A DNA stretch of 47,149 nt from CALZBJ01 sp945619025 (GCA_945619025.1 CALZBJ010000014.1:1-47149); one strand, 5' to 3'; positions 9,545 through 17,624 are shown, counted from the first letter of the stretch. The notes: generated from the sequence alone by a model not told the origin. Made by a program: numbers and translations.

Positions 9545-10502
9545 ATTCTTTAACAAATTGCTCGCGGATAATGGCATAGGCCGTCTCTAAATCAACATCA
9601 GCTTTTTTGATCAGCTGGCGCATTCCCGTCGTTTCAGTCCAATTGAAATAGGGCGCAAAGTGCGATTCGGCTTCGTAGATTTTTTCGATAAATGAATAAT
9701 CATCCAACAAAAATATCCGGCCCGGCGAGAGTGGATCGTAGAGTAACGATTCAAGCGAGATGGAACTGCTATGGGTATGGCTCGTCTTCCAAAAATAGAT
9801 CAAGACCAGCAAAAAGAGATTGGGCGAAATGGAGGGTTTATTTTGCCAATTGAGCGAAAAGAATCCCTGCTTTTGGATCGGTACAATAAGGCCAAGTTCT
9901 GCGAGAGGGGACTCGATAAGATTATCATCGATTTTGGCTTTTCGTCCCTTTTTCATCTCGTGAGAGCGTTCGCTATAGAGGCGAATCACACACTCAATAT
10001 CGCGTTTTAATGTTGTTTGGGCGGGGAGAGTTAACTCATTTTTAGCGCAAAAATCCTCGATCTCTTCGGCAAAGGTTGCTCGGCTAAATGAACTTCCATT
10101 AAAGAAGTTAAAGAGCCAAAAATACGAAACGAGTTGAGGGTTACGCGCGATGAACCAATGGAGAATCCAAAGAGTATTGGTATGTTCCAGCCATGGATCA
10201 AGCCCTTCATCATCAAAAAATTCAAATGCAAAATCGGTGAGTTGATTGTCGTTAATTACGCCCATTTGCGTAGCCCAGTGCCGAATAGAGGACACCATGT
10301 TTTTTCCTACGCCGAAATAAGAAATCGCTTCCTCGCTATTAAATACTTCTCGTGCGTCTTTACTTTCATATTGCTTTCCACTCGATTTTTGGGGAGGAAG
10401 ATAAAGCTGATCGTATGCTTTTTTCAACCATCCGTATCGGAGGGGAAACGTCTCATGACCTGAGAATGAGGGGCGAACGTCCTTAAAATCAAATTGATAC
10501 AT
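9537..10502 (-). CDS. sspB: DUF4007 protein, probable SspB
   Basis: This 321-aa protein opens with the block FSGHETFPLRYGW (13-25), the hallmark of the DUF4007 family. GVGKNMVSSIRHWA follows, a second conserved block that looks like a helix-turn-helix region. SspB is the DUF4007 member of SspABCD and has been described as a nicking enzyme needed to insert sulfur into one strand. The gene is first in the leftward block. ATG 10502 has AAAGGA upstream, and a promoter-like pair lies about 55-85 bp upstream. It overlaps the start of the ATPase gene by 8 bp. DUF4007 proteins occur in a few defence settings, but the PP-loop gene and cysteine desulfurase here make the phosphorothioation role the best reading. 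Confidence 0.85.
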   Translation of the reverse strand: MYQFDFKDVRPSFSGHETFPLRYGWLKKAYDQLYLPPQKSSGKQYESKDAREVFNSEEAISYFGVGKNMVSSIRHWATQMGVINDNQLTDFAFEFFDDEGLDPWLEHTNTLWILHWFIARNPQLVSYFWLFNFFNGSSFSRATFAEEIEDFCAKNELTLPAQTTLKRDIECVIRLYSERSHEMKKGRKAKIDDNLIESPLAELGLIVPIQKQGFFSLNWQNKPSISPNLFLLVLIYFWKTSHTHSSSISLESLLYDPLSPGRIFLLDDYSFIEKIYEAESHFAPYFNWTETTGMRQLIKKADVDLETAYAIIREQFVKEYE

Positions 10503-10874
10503 TCAAATCCTTTGCGAGCAATTATTTAGTTTAGGTTAACGTTTTAATAAACCCACTTATTATAGAGAATCCTGGCGAATATGTCTTAAGGATGTGCCTA
10601 AAATGAAAATAGGGCAATTAAAACCGGTCATCTAAACTTAAAGTAATTAACTAGTATATTAAACATTTGGAAATATGGAAGCATATAAAGCACATAAAAC
10701 TATCAAGTCTTAATAAGGCCATACATTATTTAAAAGGCACTTATCGTAGACGCTTGTAAACTATAGATTATATCTATTTATATAGTGTTTAGATCAAAAA
10801 AGATCCGTTGCCACTTTTATTGCGGAGCGTTACTCTATTCTTTTCAATTTATTCGATATGCAAGAGGCGAGGCG
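10503..10874. promoter_or_regulatory. AT-rich divergent control region between sspB and sspA
   Basis: The 372 bp between the two divergent genes hold no convincing gene and are clearly more AT-rich than their flanks. They must contain the promoters of both transcription units. Leftward, TATAAT (10559-10564) and AAGACA (10582-10587) are 17 bp apart. Rightward, TTGTAA (10754-10759) and TTTATA (10777-10782) are 17 bp apart. I saw no clear operator, so any autoregulation is unknown. Confidence 0.6.
10559..10587 (-). promoter_or_regulatory. Putative sspB promoter
   Basis: Reading the minus strand, AAGACA (10587-10582) is followed after 17 bp by a perfect TATAAT (10564-10559). The start codon is about 57 bp downstream. 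The -10 is good and the -35 moderate. Confidence 0.5.
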
Positions 10875-12035
10875 ATGATCTACCTAGATAATAATGCAAC
10901 TACATTGATGGATGGTGAAATCTTAACGCGGTATATCGATCTGCTTCAAAATCCAACAATTGCCAATCCCCATTCAAGCGAGCATACATTTGGCTGGCGA
11001 GCGCATCATTATATTGAAGATGCCATGGAGACAATTGCCGAGGCCTATGGACTAGTCTCTGATAATGTTGTTTTTACCTCCGGCGCAACGGAGGCAAATA
11101 ATTTAGCTATTTTCGGTACAGCAGAAACAGCATATTTAAGTGGAAGTCCGCGAAATCGAATTTTAGTCTCATCCATTGAGCATAAATGCGTTCTTAATTC
11201 AGCAAAACATGCACAACAATTATTTGGATTTATCGTAGAAACGATTCCCGTTGATGAGTCGGGAAGAGTTAATCTTGAAGCGCTTAAATCCATGCTGGCT
11301 GAAGATGTATTAATTGTCTCAATTATGGCGGTGAATAATGAGATTGGAGTCATTCAAGATTTAGAAGCCATTAGCGGGCTTGTCCATAGCGTAGGAGCAA
11401 TTTTTCATAGCGATATTGCCCAAGCCGGTTATGTCGAGATTAACGCTTTTGATCTTGAAATTGATCTTTTGAGTGTTTCGGCGCACAAACTATATGGACC
11501 GAAAGGAATCGGCGCATTATTAATGGATAAATCGGCGCTTTCTATGTTGCCATCGCCTATTTTACATGGGGGCGGACAGCAGGAAGGGCTTCGAGCGGGA
11601 ACATTATCCCCCGCATTATGCGATGCTTTTGCCCATGCCGTTACCAAAATGGGGCAAGTACGCTATGAAGAGTCGCACCAATTGCGTTTAATGTGCCAGG
11701 CGTTATTAGCCCGATTAGATGAAGCAGGAATTAACTATCAAATTAATGGAGTTATAGAACATCGCCATCCCGGGAATCTAAATCTCTCAATTGTGGGGAT
11801 TGATAGCCGATTACTGATTGCTCGCCTTGCCGATAAAGTCGCTATTTCTAGTGGATCAGCCTGTAATTCTGGCGTGATTGAGCGTTCTTATGTTTTAAAT
11901 GCCCTCAATCTTCCCGATGAACGAATCAATTCAGCATTTAGACTTTGCTTTGGGCGCAATAACAGAGCTGAAGAGGTAGATTTGATTGCGGAACATTTTA
12001 TCCGCGAGATTCGATACCTGCAAGCGAACGTTTAA
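10875..12035 (+). CDS. sspA: Cysteine desulfurase, probable SspA
   Basis: This 386-aa PLP enzyme takes sulfur from cysteine as a protein-bound persulfide. It begins MIYLDNNATT, the usual NifS/IscS start. The PLP lysine is K205 in SAHK, and the catalytic cysteine is C330 in SGSACNSG. I set the start at ATG 10875, with AGAGG 7 nt upstream and a canonical N-terminus. An upstream GTG at 10785 would add 30 residues unlike the family. The gene is divergent from sspBCD, as dndA and sspA often are, and would feed sulfur to the PP-loop protein. A housekeeping iscS is also expected elsewhere in the genome. Calling it SspA rather than IscS rests on context. Confidence 0.85.
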   Translation: MIYLDNNATTLMDGEILTRYIDLLQNPTIANPHSSEHTFGWRAHHYIEDAMETIAEAYGLVSDNVVFTSGATEANNLAIFGTAETAYLSGSPRNRILVSSIEHKCVLNSAKHAQQLFGFIVETIPVDESGRVNLEALKSMLAEDVLIVSIMAVNNEIGVIQDLEAISGLVHSVGAIFHSDIAQAGYVEINAFDLEIDLLSVSAHKLYGPKGIGALLMDKSALSMLPSPILHGGGQQEGLRAGTLSPALCDAFAHAVTKMGQVRYEESHQLRLMCQALLARLDEAGINYQINGVIEHRHPGNLNLSIVGIDSRLLIARLADKVAISSGSACNSGVIERSYVLNALNLPDERINSAFRLCFGRNNRAEEVDLIAEHFIREIRYLQANV

Positions 12036-12101
12036 CCCCTTCCATTTAGACATTTTATTAAGTAGGATTGAGCTGTTTAAATTGTTAATGAGTGTTGGGG
12101 A

Positions 12102-12386
12102 ATGTTAAAACAGATCGTCAAAAAAGTGGCGGGATGTCTGCTGATAGGCGTGTTCTATCTGCCGATTGCGATGGCGCAGAGTGATGCGGTGATTATCGAG
12201 AAGATGATTCGCGAATTGAAAGCGCGCTATGCGGGGCGGTGTGCTTGCCCGGATGATCTTGCGAAAAATGGGGCTCGTTGCGGGAAGCGAAGTGCCTACT
12301 CAAAACCCGGTGGGGCGCGTCCGCTCTGTTATGCAAAGGATGTGAGCCAAGAGATGATCACCGCCTATCGTAAAGCACGGCGTTAA
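12102..12386 (+). CDS. Small secreted cysteine-containing protein, function unknown
   Basis: This 94-aa protein starts with a signal peptide: a basic N-region, a hydrophobic core CLLIGVFYLPIA, and likely cleavage after AMA near residue 25. The mature part of about 70 residues has four cysteines (CACP, ARCG, LCYA). Its pattern CACPDDLAKNGARCGKRSA is one I associate with small secreted proteins scattered in proteobacterial accessory DNA; no function is known to me. It lies 66 nt after the desulfurase on the same strand with no terminator between, so it may share that transcript, though a link to phosphorothioation is not implied. It sits at the right edge of the island. Confidence 0.65.
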   Translation: MLKQIVKKVAGCLLIGVFYLPIAMAQSDAVIIEKMIRELKARYAGRCACPDDLAKNGARCGKRSAYSKPGGARPLCYAKDVSQEMITAYRKARR

Positions 12387-12700
12387 CGGATTTAAGCGCT
12401 ATTTTGCGTCTAAAATCGGCATCAATTAAGACAGTTATATTTCATTTAGAGTTTTGATCTATAAATGCTTTTTTGGCTGATATTTATCATAAAAATTCAT
12501 GAAAATTGAATATTCTTTCACCAATAAATCGGGGCGAATGGGATGCTTTTATTGAGAACTATTATCATTTGTCGCCGCGATAAGAATCGCTCTTTTGATC
12601 TAATATCCCCCTTAAATGAAATCAGACAGATAACGAAAATGGGCGAATGTCCATAGAATTATTTGGGCAACAATAATTTCTAAATTTGCTATAGTATCGT
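12387..12700. other. Intergenic stretch with a possible Fur box, no gene seen
   Basis: No open frame or RNA gene is convincing here. The stretch is AT-rich and leads into the riboswitch. The only notable site is TGAGAACTATTATCA (12553-12567), which matches the 7-1-7 Fur consensus TGATAATNATTATCA at 12 of 14 defined positions by eye. A possible -10, TATAGT, lies at 12690-12695 just before the aptamer. Confidence 0.4.
12553..12567. promoter_or_regulatory. Possible Fur-binding site upstream of the nrdAB leader
   Basis: The palindromic 15-mer TGAGAACTATTATCA has a perfect right half (ATTATCA) and five of seven matches in the left half. It lies about 130 bp upstream of the riboswitch promoter region. 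Its distance from any clear promoter keeps confidence low. Confidence 0.3.
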
Positions 12701-12702
12701 CA

Positions 12703-12853
12703 AGTTGATTCAAGGGAAGTTTGTGGAAAGCAAACACTGCCCCCGCAACTGTAATTAGCTAGAAGTTTCTCGGGAGAAGCCACTGGGTAAAAGGTTAGAT
12801 CTGGGAAGGCTTGAGGAATTTTTAAGACCTATAAGTCAGGAGACCTATCAACT
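12703..12853 (+). ncRNA. Cobalamin (B12) riboswitch aptamer
   Basis: All landmarks of the class are present in order. P1 is AGTTGAT (12703-12709) pairing with ATCAACT (12847-12853). GGGAA follows, then the core GCCCCCGCAACTGTAA (12739-12754), GCCACTGGG (12779-12787), GGGAAGGC and the B12 box AAGTCAGGAGACCT (12833-12846). It heads the leader of nrdA, 222 nt before the start codon. Binding of adenosylcobalamin usually turns expression off. A terminator-like hairpin lies between the aptamer and the gene, suggesting control of transcription elongation. Confidence 0.95.
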
Positions 12854-12949
12854 AATTAACACAACTTAACAAATGCTTGAGAGCGGGGAAGCCTCTTGTA
12901 TTAGAATTTTTCTATACAGCCTACTTCTTCGTTTTTATGCGCCTTAGGT

Positions 12950-13018
12950 TAAAAAAAGGGGTATAAAGACGCGCCTCCATGGAAATCCGTGGACGCTTCG
13001 GTTTTGCCTCTTTTTTTA
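12950..13018 (+). terminator. Terminator-like hairpin in the nrdA leader, likely riboswitch expression platform
   Basis: TAAAAAAAGGGG (12950-12961) pairs along its whole length with CCTCTTTTTTTA (13007-13018), with one G-U. An inner hairpin CCATGG/CCGTGG lies in the loop. The T tract forms the 3' arm. It lies about 100 nt after the B12 aptamer and 57 nt before the nrdA start. Confidence 0.65.
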
Positions 13019-13074
13019 GACTAATGAATATTCTTTTTTTTGTATTCTTTTAAATGTATAAGTAGGGCTAAATC

Positions 13075-15315
13075 ATGATCAATTACGTCGTAAAAAGTAG
13101 CGGAGAACGCGAAGAATTTATTCCCGAGAAACTCAATAAATGGGCGGAGTTTGCCTCTCATTATGAAGTCGATTGGAGTGCGATTGCGCTAGAAGCGTAC
13201 CGTAAATGTTACGACGGGTGCACGACGTTAGAACTGCACAAAGCGATGATTGATGCCTGTGTTGAACGTGAAGATCATCGTCATCTTAAGATGGCGGGCC
13301 GTCTTTTAATCGGGACGATCTATAAAGAAGCGTTTGGCGGATTTCGTCAAATTCCATCGCTTCCTGAGTTTTATGCGCACATGATTTCGCTCAAACATTG
13401 GGAAAAGATGGATTATAACGTCGAAGAGCTCAACGAGCTTGATGCGGTGATTGATCACAATATCGATATTAATTACAACTACACCACGCTTCACCAGATG
13501 AAAGATCGCTATCTCATTAGCAATCGTGTGACGGGACGTTGTTTAGAATCGCCTCAATTTATGTTTATGGGGATGGCGATGCAAAACATGCAGAACCAAC
13601 CGCGTGAGCGCCGTTTAGAAGACGTTAAAAAACTTTATCGTTATTTAAATGAGCTTAAAATTAATACCCCAACGCCGATGTTAATCAACATGCGTACGCC
13701 TCATAAAGGCTATGCGTCGTGCTGCGTGTATACCACCGATGATAATGTTGAATCGCTCTCGGTTGGGGATCATATCTCGTATATGATGACCTGTGCGAGT
13801 GCAGGGATTGGGGCGCATCTGTTAACGCGCTCAAAAGGGGATCCGGTGAAAGAGGGGCGCGTTGTCCATCAAGGAAAACTCCCTTATTACCGTATGATTC
13901 AATCGGCGGTACATGCCAATATGCAAGCAAGCCGTGGCGGAAGTGCGACGGTCTATTTCAATACGCTTGATCCTGAAATTTTCGATCTGTTAGTGCTTAA
14001 AAACCCCACAACGGTAACGCAAAAACGTATTCGTGATATCGACTATGCGATGCTCGTTAATCGTTACTTTGTTGAAAAAGTGGCAAAAAATGAAGATTGG
14101 ATGCTGATCAGTCTGCTTGAAGCGCCGGATCTTTACGAGGCGTTCTACTCAAGCGATTATGAACACTTTAAAGCGGTCTATGACAAATACGAGAAATCGG
14201 ACTGTAAAAAACAATTTGTAAAAGCCCGTGAAATTGCGATCAAAGCGCTTACCGAGTCGGCAGAAACTGGTCGTATCTATCTCACCTATATCGATGAGAT
14301 GAACCGCCACACGCCGTTTAAAGATACGATCTATTCAAGTAACCTCTGTTTAGAGATTGCGCTTCCGACGAAACCGTATACCGGTATGATGGATCTTTAT
14401 AGCGACAATCCGGAAGGGGAAATTGGGCTCTGTAGTTTGGCATCACTTGTGGTGGGCCGCATTGCGGAAGAGGAGTATGAAGAGATTGCGTACTACACCG
14501 CGCTAATGATCGATAACGTCATGGAGATTATGGAATATCCATTTAAATCCCTTGAAGTGACCGCAAAAGCGCGCCGTTCGATCGGAGTCGGAATTACTAA
14601 CCTTGCCCACGATATGGCGATGCATAAATTGAGCTACGCCTCGCGTGAAGGGAAAAACTATATCCATTTTATCGCTGAGCGCCACAGTTACTATCTCCAT
14701 AAAGCGAGCCTTCGTCTTGCCAAAGAGAAAGGCAATGCGCCGTGGATCGATAAAACGAAATACCCCGAGGGTTGGTTACCGATCGATACCTACAACAAAA
14801 ATGTGGATTCGGTGCATGATGCGGAGCTTCGCTACGATTGGGAAGCGTTACGTCAAGCGATTATTGAGCAGGGCGGGATTCGTCACAGTGTATTAGAAGC
14901 GATGATGCCGGTTGAATCGTCAAGCCAGCTCACCAATACCACGAACGGCCTCTATCCAATTCGTAATCTTAAAGTGATGAAAACGTCAGGCACAGGCAAA
15001 AACTTACTGCTTGCGCCCGATATGGATGAGCTCGGCCAATATTATGATATTGCGTGGAACTTAGATTCAAAAGACTTAATTGAGATGTATGCGATTATTC
15101 AGAAATTTACAGGGCAAGCGATCTCCGCGGACCTCTATCTCAATCTGCAAGAAGAGCAAACCATCTCAACCCGTCAACTTTTAACGGATTTCATCTACAT
15201 GATGCGCCTCGGTTGTAAAACGCGTTACTACTTAAATAGTGCGTCGGGCATTGTGCATGAAGGGTATGAAACCGTTGCCGATGCAAGTTGTGCGGGCGGT
15301 GCGTGTACGCTGTAA
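13075..15315 (+). CDS. nrdA: Class Ia ribonucleoside-diphosphate reductase, large subunit
   Basis: This 746-aa subunit reduces ribonucleoside diphosphates to deoxy forms; E. coli NrdA has 761 aa. An ATP-cone-like region fills the first 90 residues. Active-site parts are visible: C216/C217 (ASCCVYT), NLCLE with C425 and E427, C453 (GLCSL), and the paired tyrosines in TRYYLN. The C-terminal redox pair C739/C744 (CAGGACTL) receives electrons from thioredoxin or glutaredoxin. The enzyme needs the iron-tyrosyl radical subunit encoded next and does not use B12. Its leader nevertheless carries a B12 riboswitch, which probably represses it when B12 is available. The ATG at 13075 has AGGG 9 nt upstream. 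Confidence 0.96.
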   Translation: MINYVVKSSGEREEFIPEKLNKWAEFASHYEVDWSAIALEAYRKCYDGCTTLELHKAMIDACVEREDHRHLKMAGRLLIGTIYKEAFGGFRQIPSLPEFYAHMISLKHWEKMDYNVEELNELDAVIDHNIDINYNYTTLHQMKDRYLISNRVTGRCLESPQFMFMGMAMQNMQNQPRERRLEDVKKLYRYLNELKINTPTPMLINMRTPHKGYASCCVYTTDDNVESLSVGDHISYMMTCASAGIGAHLLTRSKGDPVKEGRVVHQGKLPYYRMIQSAVHANMQASRGGSATVYFNTLDPEIFDLLVLKNPTTVTQKRIRDIDYAMLVNRYFVEKVAKNEDWMLISLLEAPDLYEAFYSSDYEHFKAVYDKYEKSDCKKQFVKAREIAIKALTESAETGRIYLTYIDEMNRHTPFKDTIYSSNLCLEIALPTKPYTGMMDLYSDNPEGEIGLCSLASLVVGRIAEEEYEEIAYYTALMIDNVMEIMEYPFKSLEVTAKARRSIGVGITNLAHDMAMHKLSYASREGKNYIHFIAERHSYYLHKASLRLAKEKGNAPWIDKTKYPEGWLPIDTYNKNVDSVHDAELRYDWEALRQAIIEQGGIRHSVLEAMMPVESSSQLTNTTNGLYPIRNLKVMKTSGTGKNLLLAPDMDELGQYYDIAWNLDSKDLIEMYAIIQKFTGQAISADLYLNLQEEQTISTRQLLTDFIYMMRLGCKTRYYLNSASGIVHEGYETVADASCAGGACTL

Positions 15316-15363
15316 GGTACACGGCTTAGAGCAATGCTCGGGCAAAATGGTGGGGCTAGGGTG

Positions 15364-15439
15364 CGTCGTAACAGCTCCATTTTTATAAGGTACGACGATC
15401 GTAATTGCCAAGATGTTTGATTGTTGGAAATGGCAATTA
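15364..15439 (+). other. Two tandem inverted repeats between nrdA and nrdB
   Basis: CGTCGTA (15364-15370) pairs with TACGACG (15391-15397), and TAATTGCCA (15402-15410) pairs with TGGCAATTA (15431-15439). Both are perfect, in a 166-bp gap. Neither is followed by a T tract, so they are not simple terminators. They may set message stability or the ratio of the two subunits. Confidence 0.5.
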
Positions 15440-15481
15440 TATCAACTGTAACCAACAGCTTTAATATAAAGGATTGGTAAA

Positions 15482-16591
15482 ATGAAGGACGCTGTACTCG
15501 AAACGTCAATTTTTAATCAGAATAATGACGCGTGGCAAACAGGGCGTTATCCGCTCTTTTTGGGCGAACCACTTGCGTTATACGATTCAATCAACACGCC
15601 ATATCCTCGTCTATTTGATCTGTATAAGCTTCAAAAATCCATGGACTGGACGGAAGATGAGGTGAATCTTGAGCAATCACGTATGGACCTACTCAATTGC
15701 TCGAAAAATAACTACGACATTATGGTGAAAACCCTCGCGTTCCAATGGGAGCTCGACTCGGTGGCATCGCGTACCATCGCGCCATTATTTGCGCCATTTG
15801 TCACCAATAGTGAGCTGTGGGTGATGCTTTCGAAGCAATCGGAAGTGGAAAACCTGCACGCGCTCACCTATTCAGAGATCATTCGCCAATGTATCTCCGA
15901 TCCGCAAGAAGTCTTTAAAGAGGTGATGCGTAACGATGAAGTATTAAATCGTTCTACCACCATTATCGACTGCTTCAATGAGCTTGACCGTTACGGCGCG
16001 CTCTATAAATTAGGGCAAGTTGAGCGGGATTCAAAAGAGCTCAAAGCGGTTGTTTTAAAAGGTTTTGTTGCGCTTTATTGCTTAGAGAAAATCGAATTTA
16101 TGAGCTCATTTGCGTGTACATTCGCGCTCGCTGAGCAAAATATCTTCCAAGGCATTGCCAAACTTGTGCAAAAAATTGCGCAAGATGAGCAAGTGCACGT
16201 GATGATGGACGAAGCGGTGCTTGAGATTCTCTTTAGAGAAGAAGAGTGGCGCAATCTCTTTGAAGAAAACAAAGAGTACGTTCACGAAATTATCCGCTCG
16301 GTGATCGCGCAAGAGCTCGATTGGAACGAGTATCTCTTTAGTGAAAATCGTTCAATCGTTGGGCTTAACAAAACGCTCCTCGATGAGTGGGTACTTTGGA
16401 ACGCGCAAGAACTCTACGGTTTCTTAGGCTTAGAAAACCCCTACAAACCGATCGCGAAAAAACCGCTCATGTGGATGGATAACTGGTTAGACCTTAACAA
16501 AACGCAAAACGCGAACCAAGAGATGGATAACACCAACTACCGCCTCAACAGCGTCACCGACGATGCGGAAGATGAGATTTTCGAGATTTAA
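15482..16591 (+). CDS. nrdB: Class Ia ribonucleotide reductase, small (radical) subunit
   Basis: This 369-aa protein (E. coli NrdB 376 aa) houses the diiron centre and tyrosyl radical that start each catalytic cycle. The metal ligands can be placed as D92, E123 and H126 (ENLH), E202, E236 and H239 (DEQVH). The radical tyrosine is Y130 (ALTY), so it is the iron-tyrosyl type and not a variant lacking the tyrosine. The acidic C-terminus EDEIFEI would dock on NrdA. The gene follows nrdA after 166 bp holding two hairpins. No ferredoxin-like yfaE gene follows. A weak hairpin downstream may end the transcript. Confidence 0.96.
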   Translation: MKDAVLETSIFNQNNDAWQTGRYPLFLGEPLALYDSINTPYPRLFDLYKLQKSMDWTEDEVNLEQSRMDLLNCSKNNYDIMVKTLAFQWELDSVASRTIAPLFAPFVTNSELWVMLSKQSEVENLHALTYSEIIRQCISDPQEVFKEVMRNDEVLNRSTTIIDCFNELDRYGALYKLGQVERDSKELKAVVLKGFVALYCLEKIEFMSSFACTFALAEQNIFQGIAKLVQKIAQDEQVHVMMDEAVLEILFREEEWRNLFEENKEYVHEIIRSVIAQELDWNEYLFSENRSIVGLNKTLLDEWVLWNAQELYGFLGLENPYKPIAKKPLMWMDNWLDLNKTQNANQEMDNTNYRLNSVTDDAEDEIFEI

Positions 16592-16630
16592 CGATCTCTG
16601 AAATTGCTTAAAACAAAATAAAAATACTGG

Positions 16631-16653
16631 AAGCCCTCGACGTTTAGGGGCTT
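16631..16653 (+). terminator. Probable terminator after nrdB
   Basis: AAGCCCT (16631-16637) pairs with GGGGCTT (16647-16653), including one T-G pair, 40 bp after the nrdB stop. The following T tract is broken (TCAAAAGTTTT), so it may be weak. Confidence 0.5.
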
Positions 16654-16735
16654 TCAAAAGTTTTGGGTCATTGAAGTAGCAGGGCATACGTTTATAAATA
16701 ACGTGGCATTTCTATTTTTTTGCCCAAAAAAAATG

Positions 16736-16764
16736 GCTCCTCTCGATTGAGAGTGCCATCTTTT
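16736..16764. terminator. Hairpin flanked by A and T runs
   Basis: TGGC..CTCTC pairs with GAGAG..GCCA around a GATT loop. An A8 run precedes it and TCTTTT follows. Read on the minus strand it has a strong T8 tail, but no leftward gene ends here. It may insulate nrdAB from the next gene. Confidence 0.4.
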
Positions 16765-16859
16765 AAAACTTGTGAGGTGTTCGAATTCATCGCAAGTTTC
16801 ATGCTACAAAACTAATGATTGTAGCCACTTTAAACCTTTTTGAATGGAGAAATCATTTT

Positions 16860-17489
16860 ATGAATTCCCAACAAGATTTATTCGGTAATAATACCGATGT
16901 GCACCAAGATTGTCAAAATATAAAGGCAGATTTTTCTCTTTTTGCCGAAAAAATGCGCTCTATTGAGCAGGGAAATATATCGATGCCAGTATCTGTAGCC
17001 GCTAAACTTCCCACGGACTGCTATGCGCCGTCATCTCAGGGTTTGTTTGTATATCACTCTATGGTCGGGGTTGCCTTTGAGTTTTTAAAAAGCATTGGTT
17101 GGTTAGCAAAGATCGATCGAAATCTTCCTGTATGTGCGCATATGGAAAGTAATTCAATATTGCTTTTTAGAACTGGAGGAGAAGGGTGTGGTACTGATTT
17201 AAGCGCCAGCATGTATAAAGTTCTTCCTCGTAAGTTTGGCGCTCAAAGTGCTTTGTATGCTACAGGTGAAAAATCAATAGCACCATACACGGAATCTTTA
17301 AATGTACATATCTTGCTATTTAGATATGACAAACTGGAAGAAACTCTTTATTGGGAGCTCTCAATCCCTGAAAAAGTAATTGATGGCAAGGTTGTTTCTT
17401 GGAAAGAGCGTATGTTGTTGCCTCCTGTTCACTTCCAATTGGATGCGTTTCATATAGTTTATGGAAGTGCGCTGAAGTTACCGCATTAG
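16860..17489 (+). CDS. Protein of unknown function, AT-rich orphan gene
   Basis: This is a 209-aa protein that I do not recognise. It has no signal peptide or membrane segment that I can see. Notable stretches are MSVAAKLPTDCYAPSSQGLF-like early sequence and a glycine-rich GGEGCG near residue 107. The start at ATG 16860 has GGAG about 10 nt upstream; the frame also opens at 16815. The gene stands alone between nrdB and hrpA, with its own strong terminator just downstream. Codon and base use are more AT-rich than in the flanking genes, which suggests later arrival. Confidence 0.6.
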   Translation: MNSQQDLFGNNTDVHQDCQNIKADFSLFAEKMRSIEQGNISMPVSVAAKLPTDCYAPSSQGLFVYHSMVGVAFEFLKSIGWLAKIDRNLPVCAHMESNSILLFRTGGEGCGTDLSASMYKVLPRKFGAQSALYATGEKSIAPYTESLNVHILLFRYDKLEETLYWELSIPEKVIDGKVVSWKERMLLPPVHFQLDAFHIVYGSALKLPH

Positions 17490-17523
17490 GCATATATTTG
17501 CAGTCTAAAATAATATTAATAAT

Positions 17524-17553
17524 AAAGCTCACTCATTCGTGGGCTTTCTTTTT
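17524..17553 (+). terminator. Intrinsic terminator of the orphan gene
   Basis: AAAGCTCAC (17524-17532) pairs with GTGGGCTTT (17539-17547), nine pairs with one G-U, then CTTTTT. It lies 35 bp after the stop codon. Confidence 0.85.
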
Positions 17554-17598
17554 AACTTAAATAAATTAAAGGGCTGTTTGAGAATCTAAAAATAATTG

Positions 17599-17624
17599 AG
17601 AGCTATGGTAAAATAGCTCTTTTT
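17599..17624 (+). terminator. Second hairpin with T tract, just upstream of hrpA
   Basis: AGAGCTAT (17599-17606) pairs perfectly with ATAGCTCT (17613-17620) around GGTAAA and is followed by TTTT. It is 32 bp from the hrpA start, so it is either a back-up terminator or an attenuating hairpin in the hrpA leader. Confidence 0.6.

Noticed and set aside
10785..10874. GTG start for the cysteine desulfurase
   Set aside because: It would add 30 residues not seen in the family; ATG 10875 has a ribosome site and gives the standard N-terminus.
5355..12035. A Dnd (double-strand) phosphorothioation system
   Set aside because: A DUF4007 gene and a 1.1 kb-residue ATPase stand where DndB, DndD and DndE would be. 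The set fits Ssp better.
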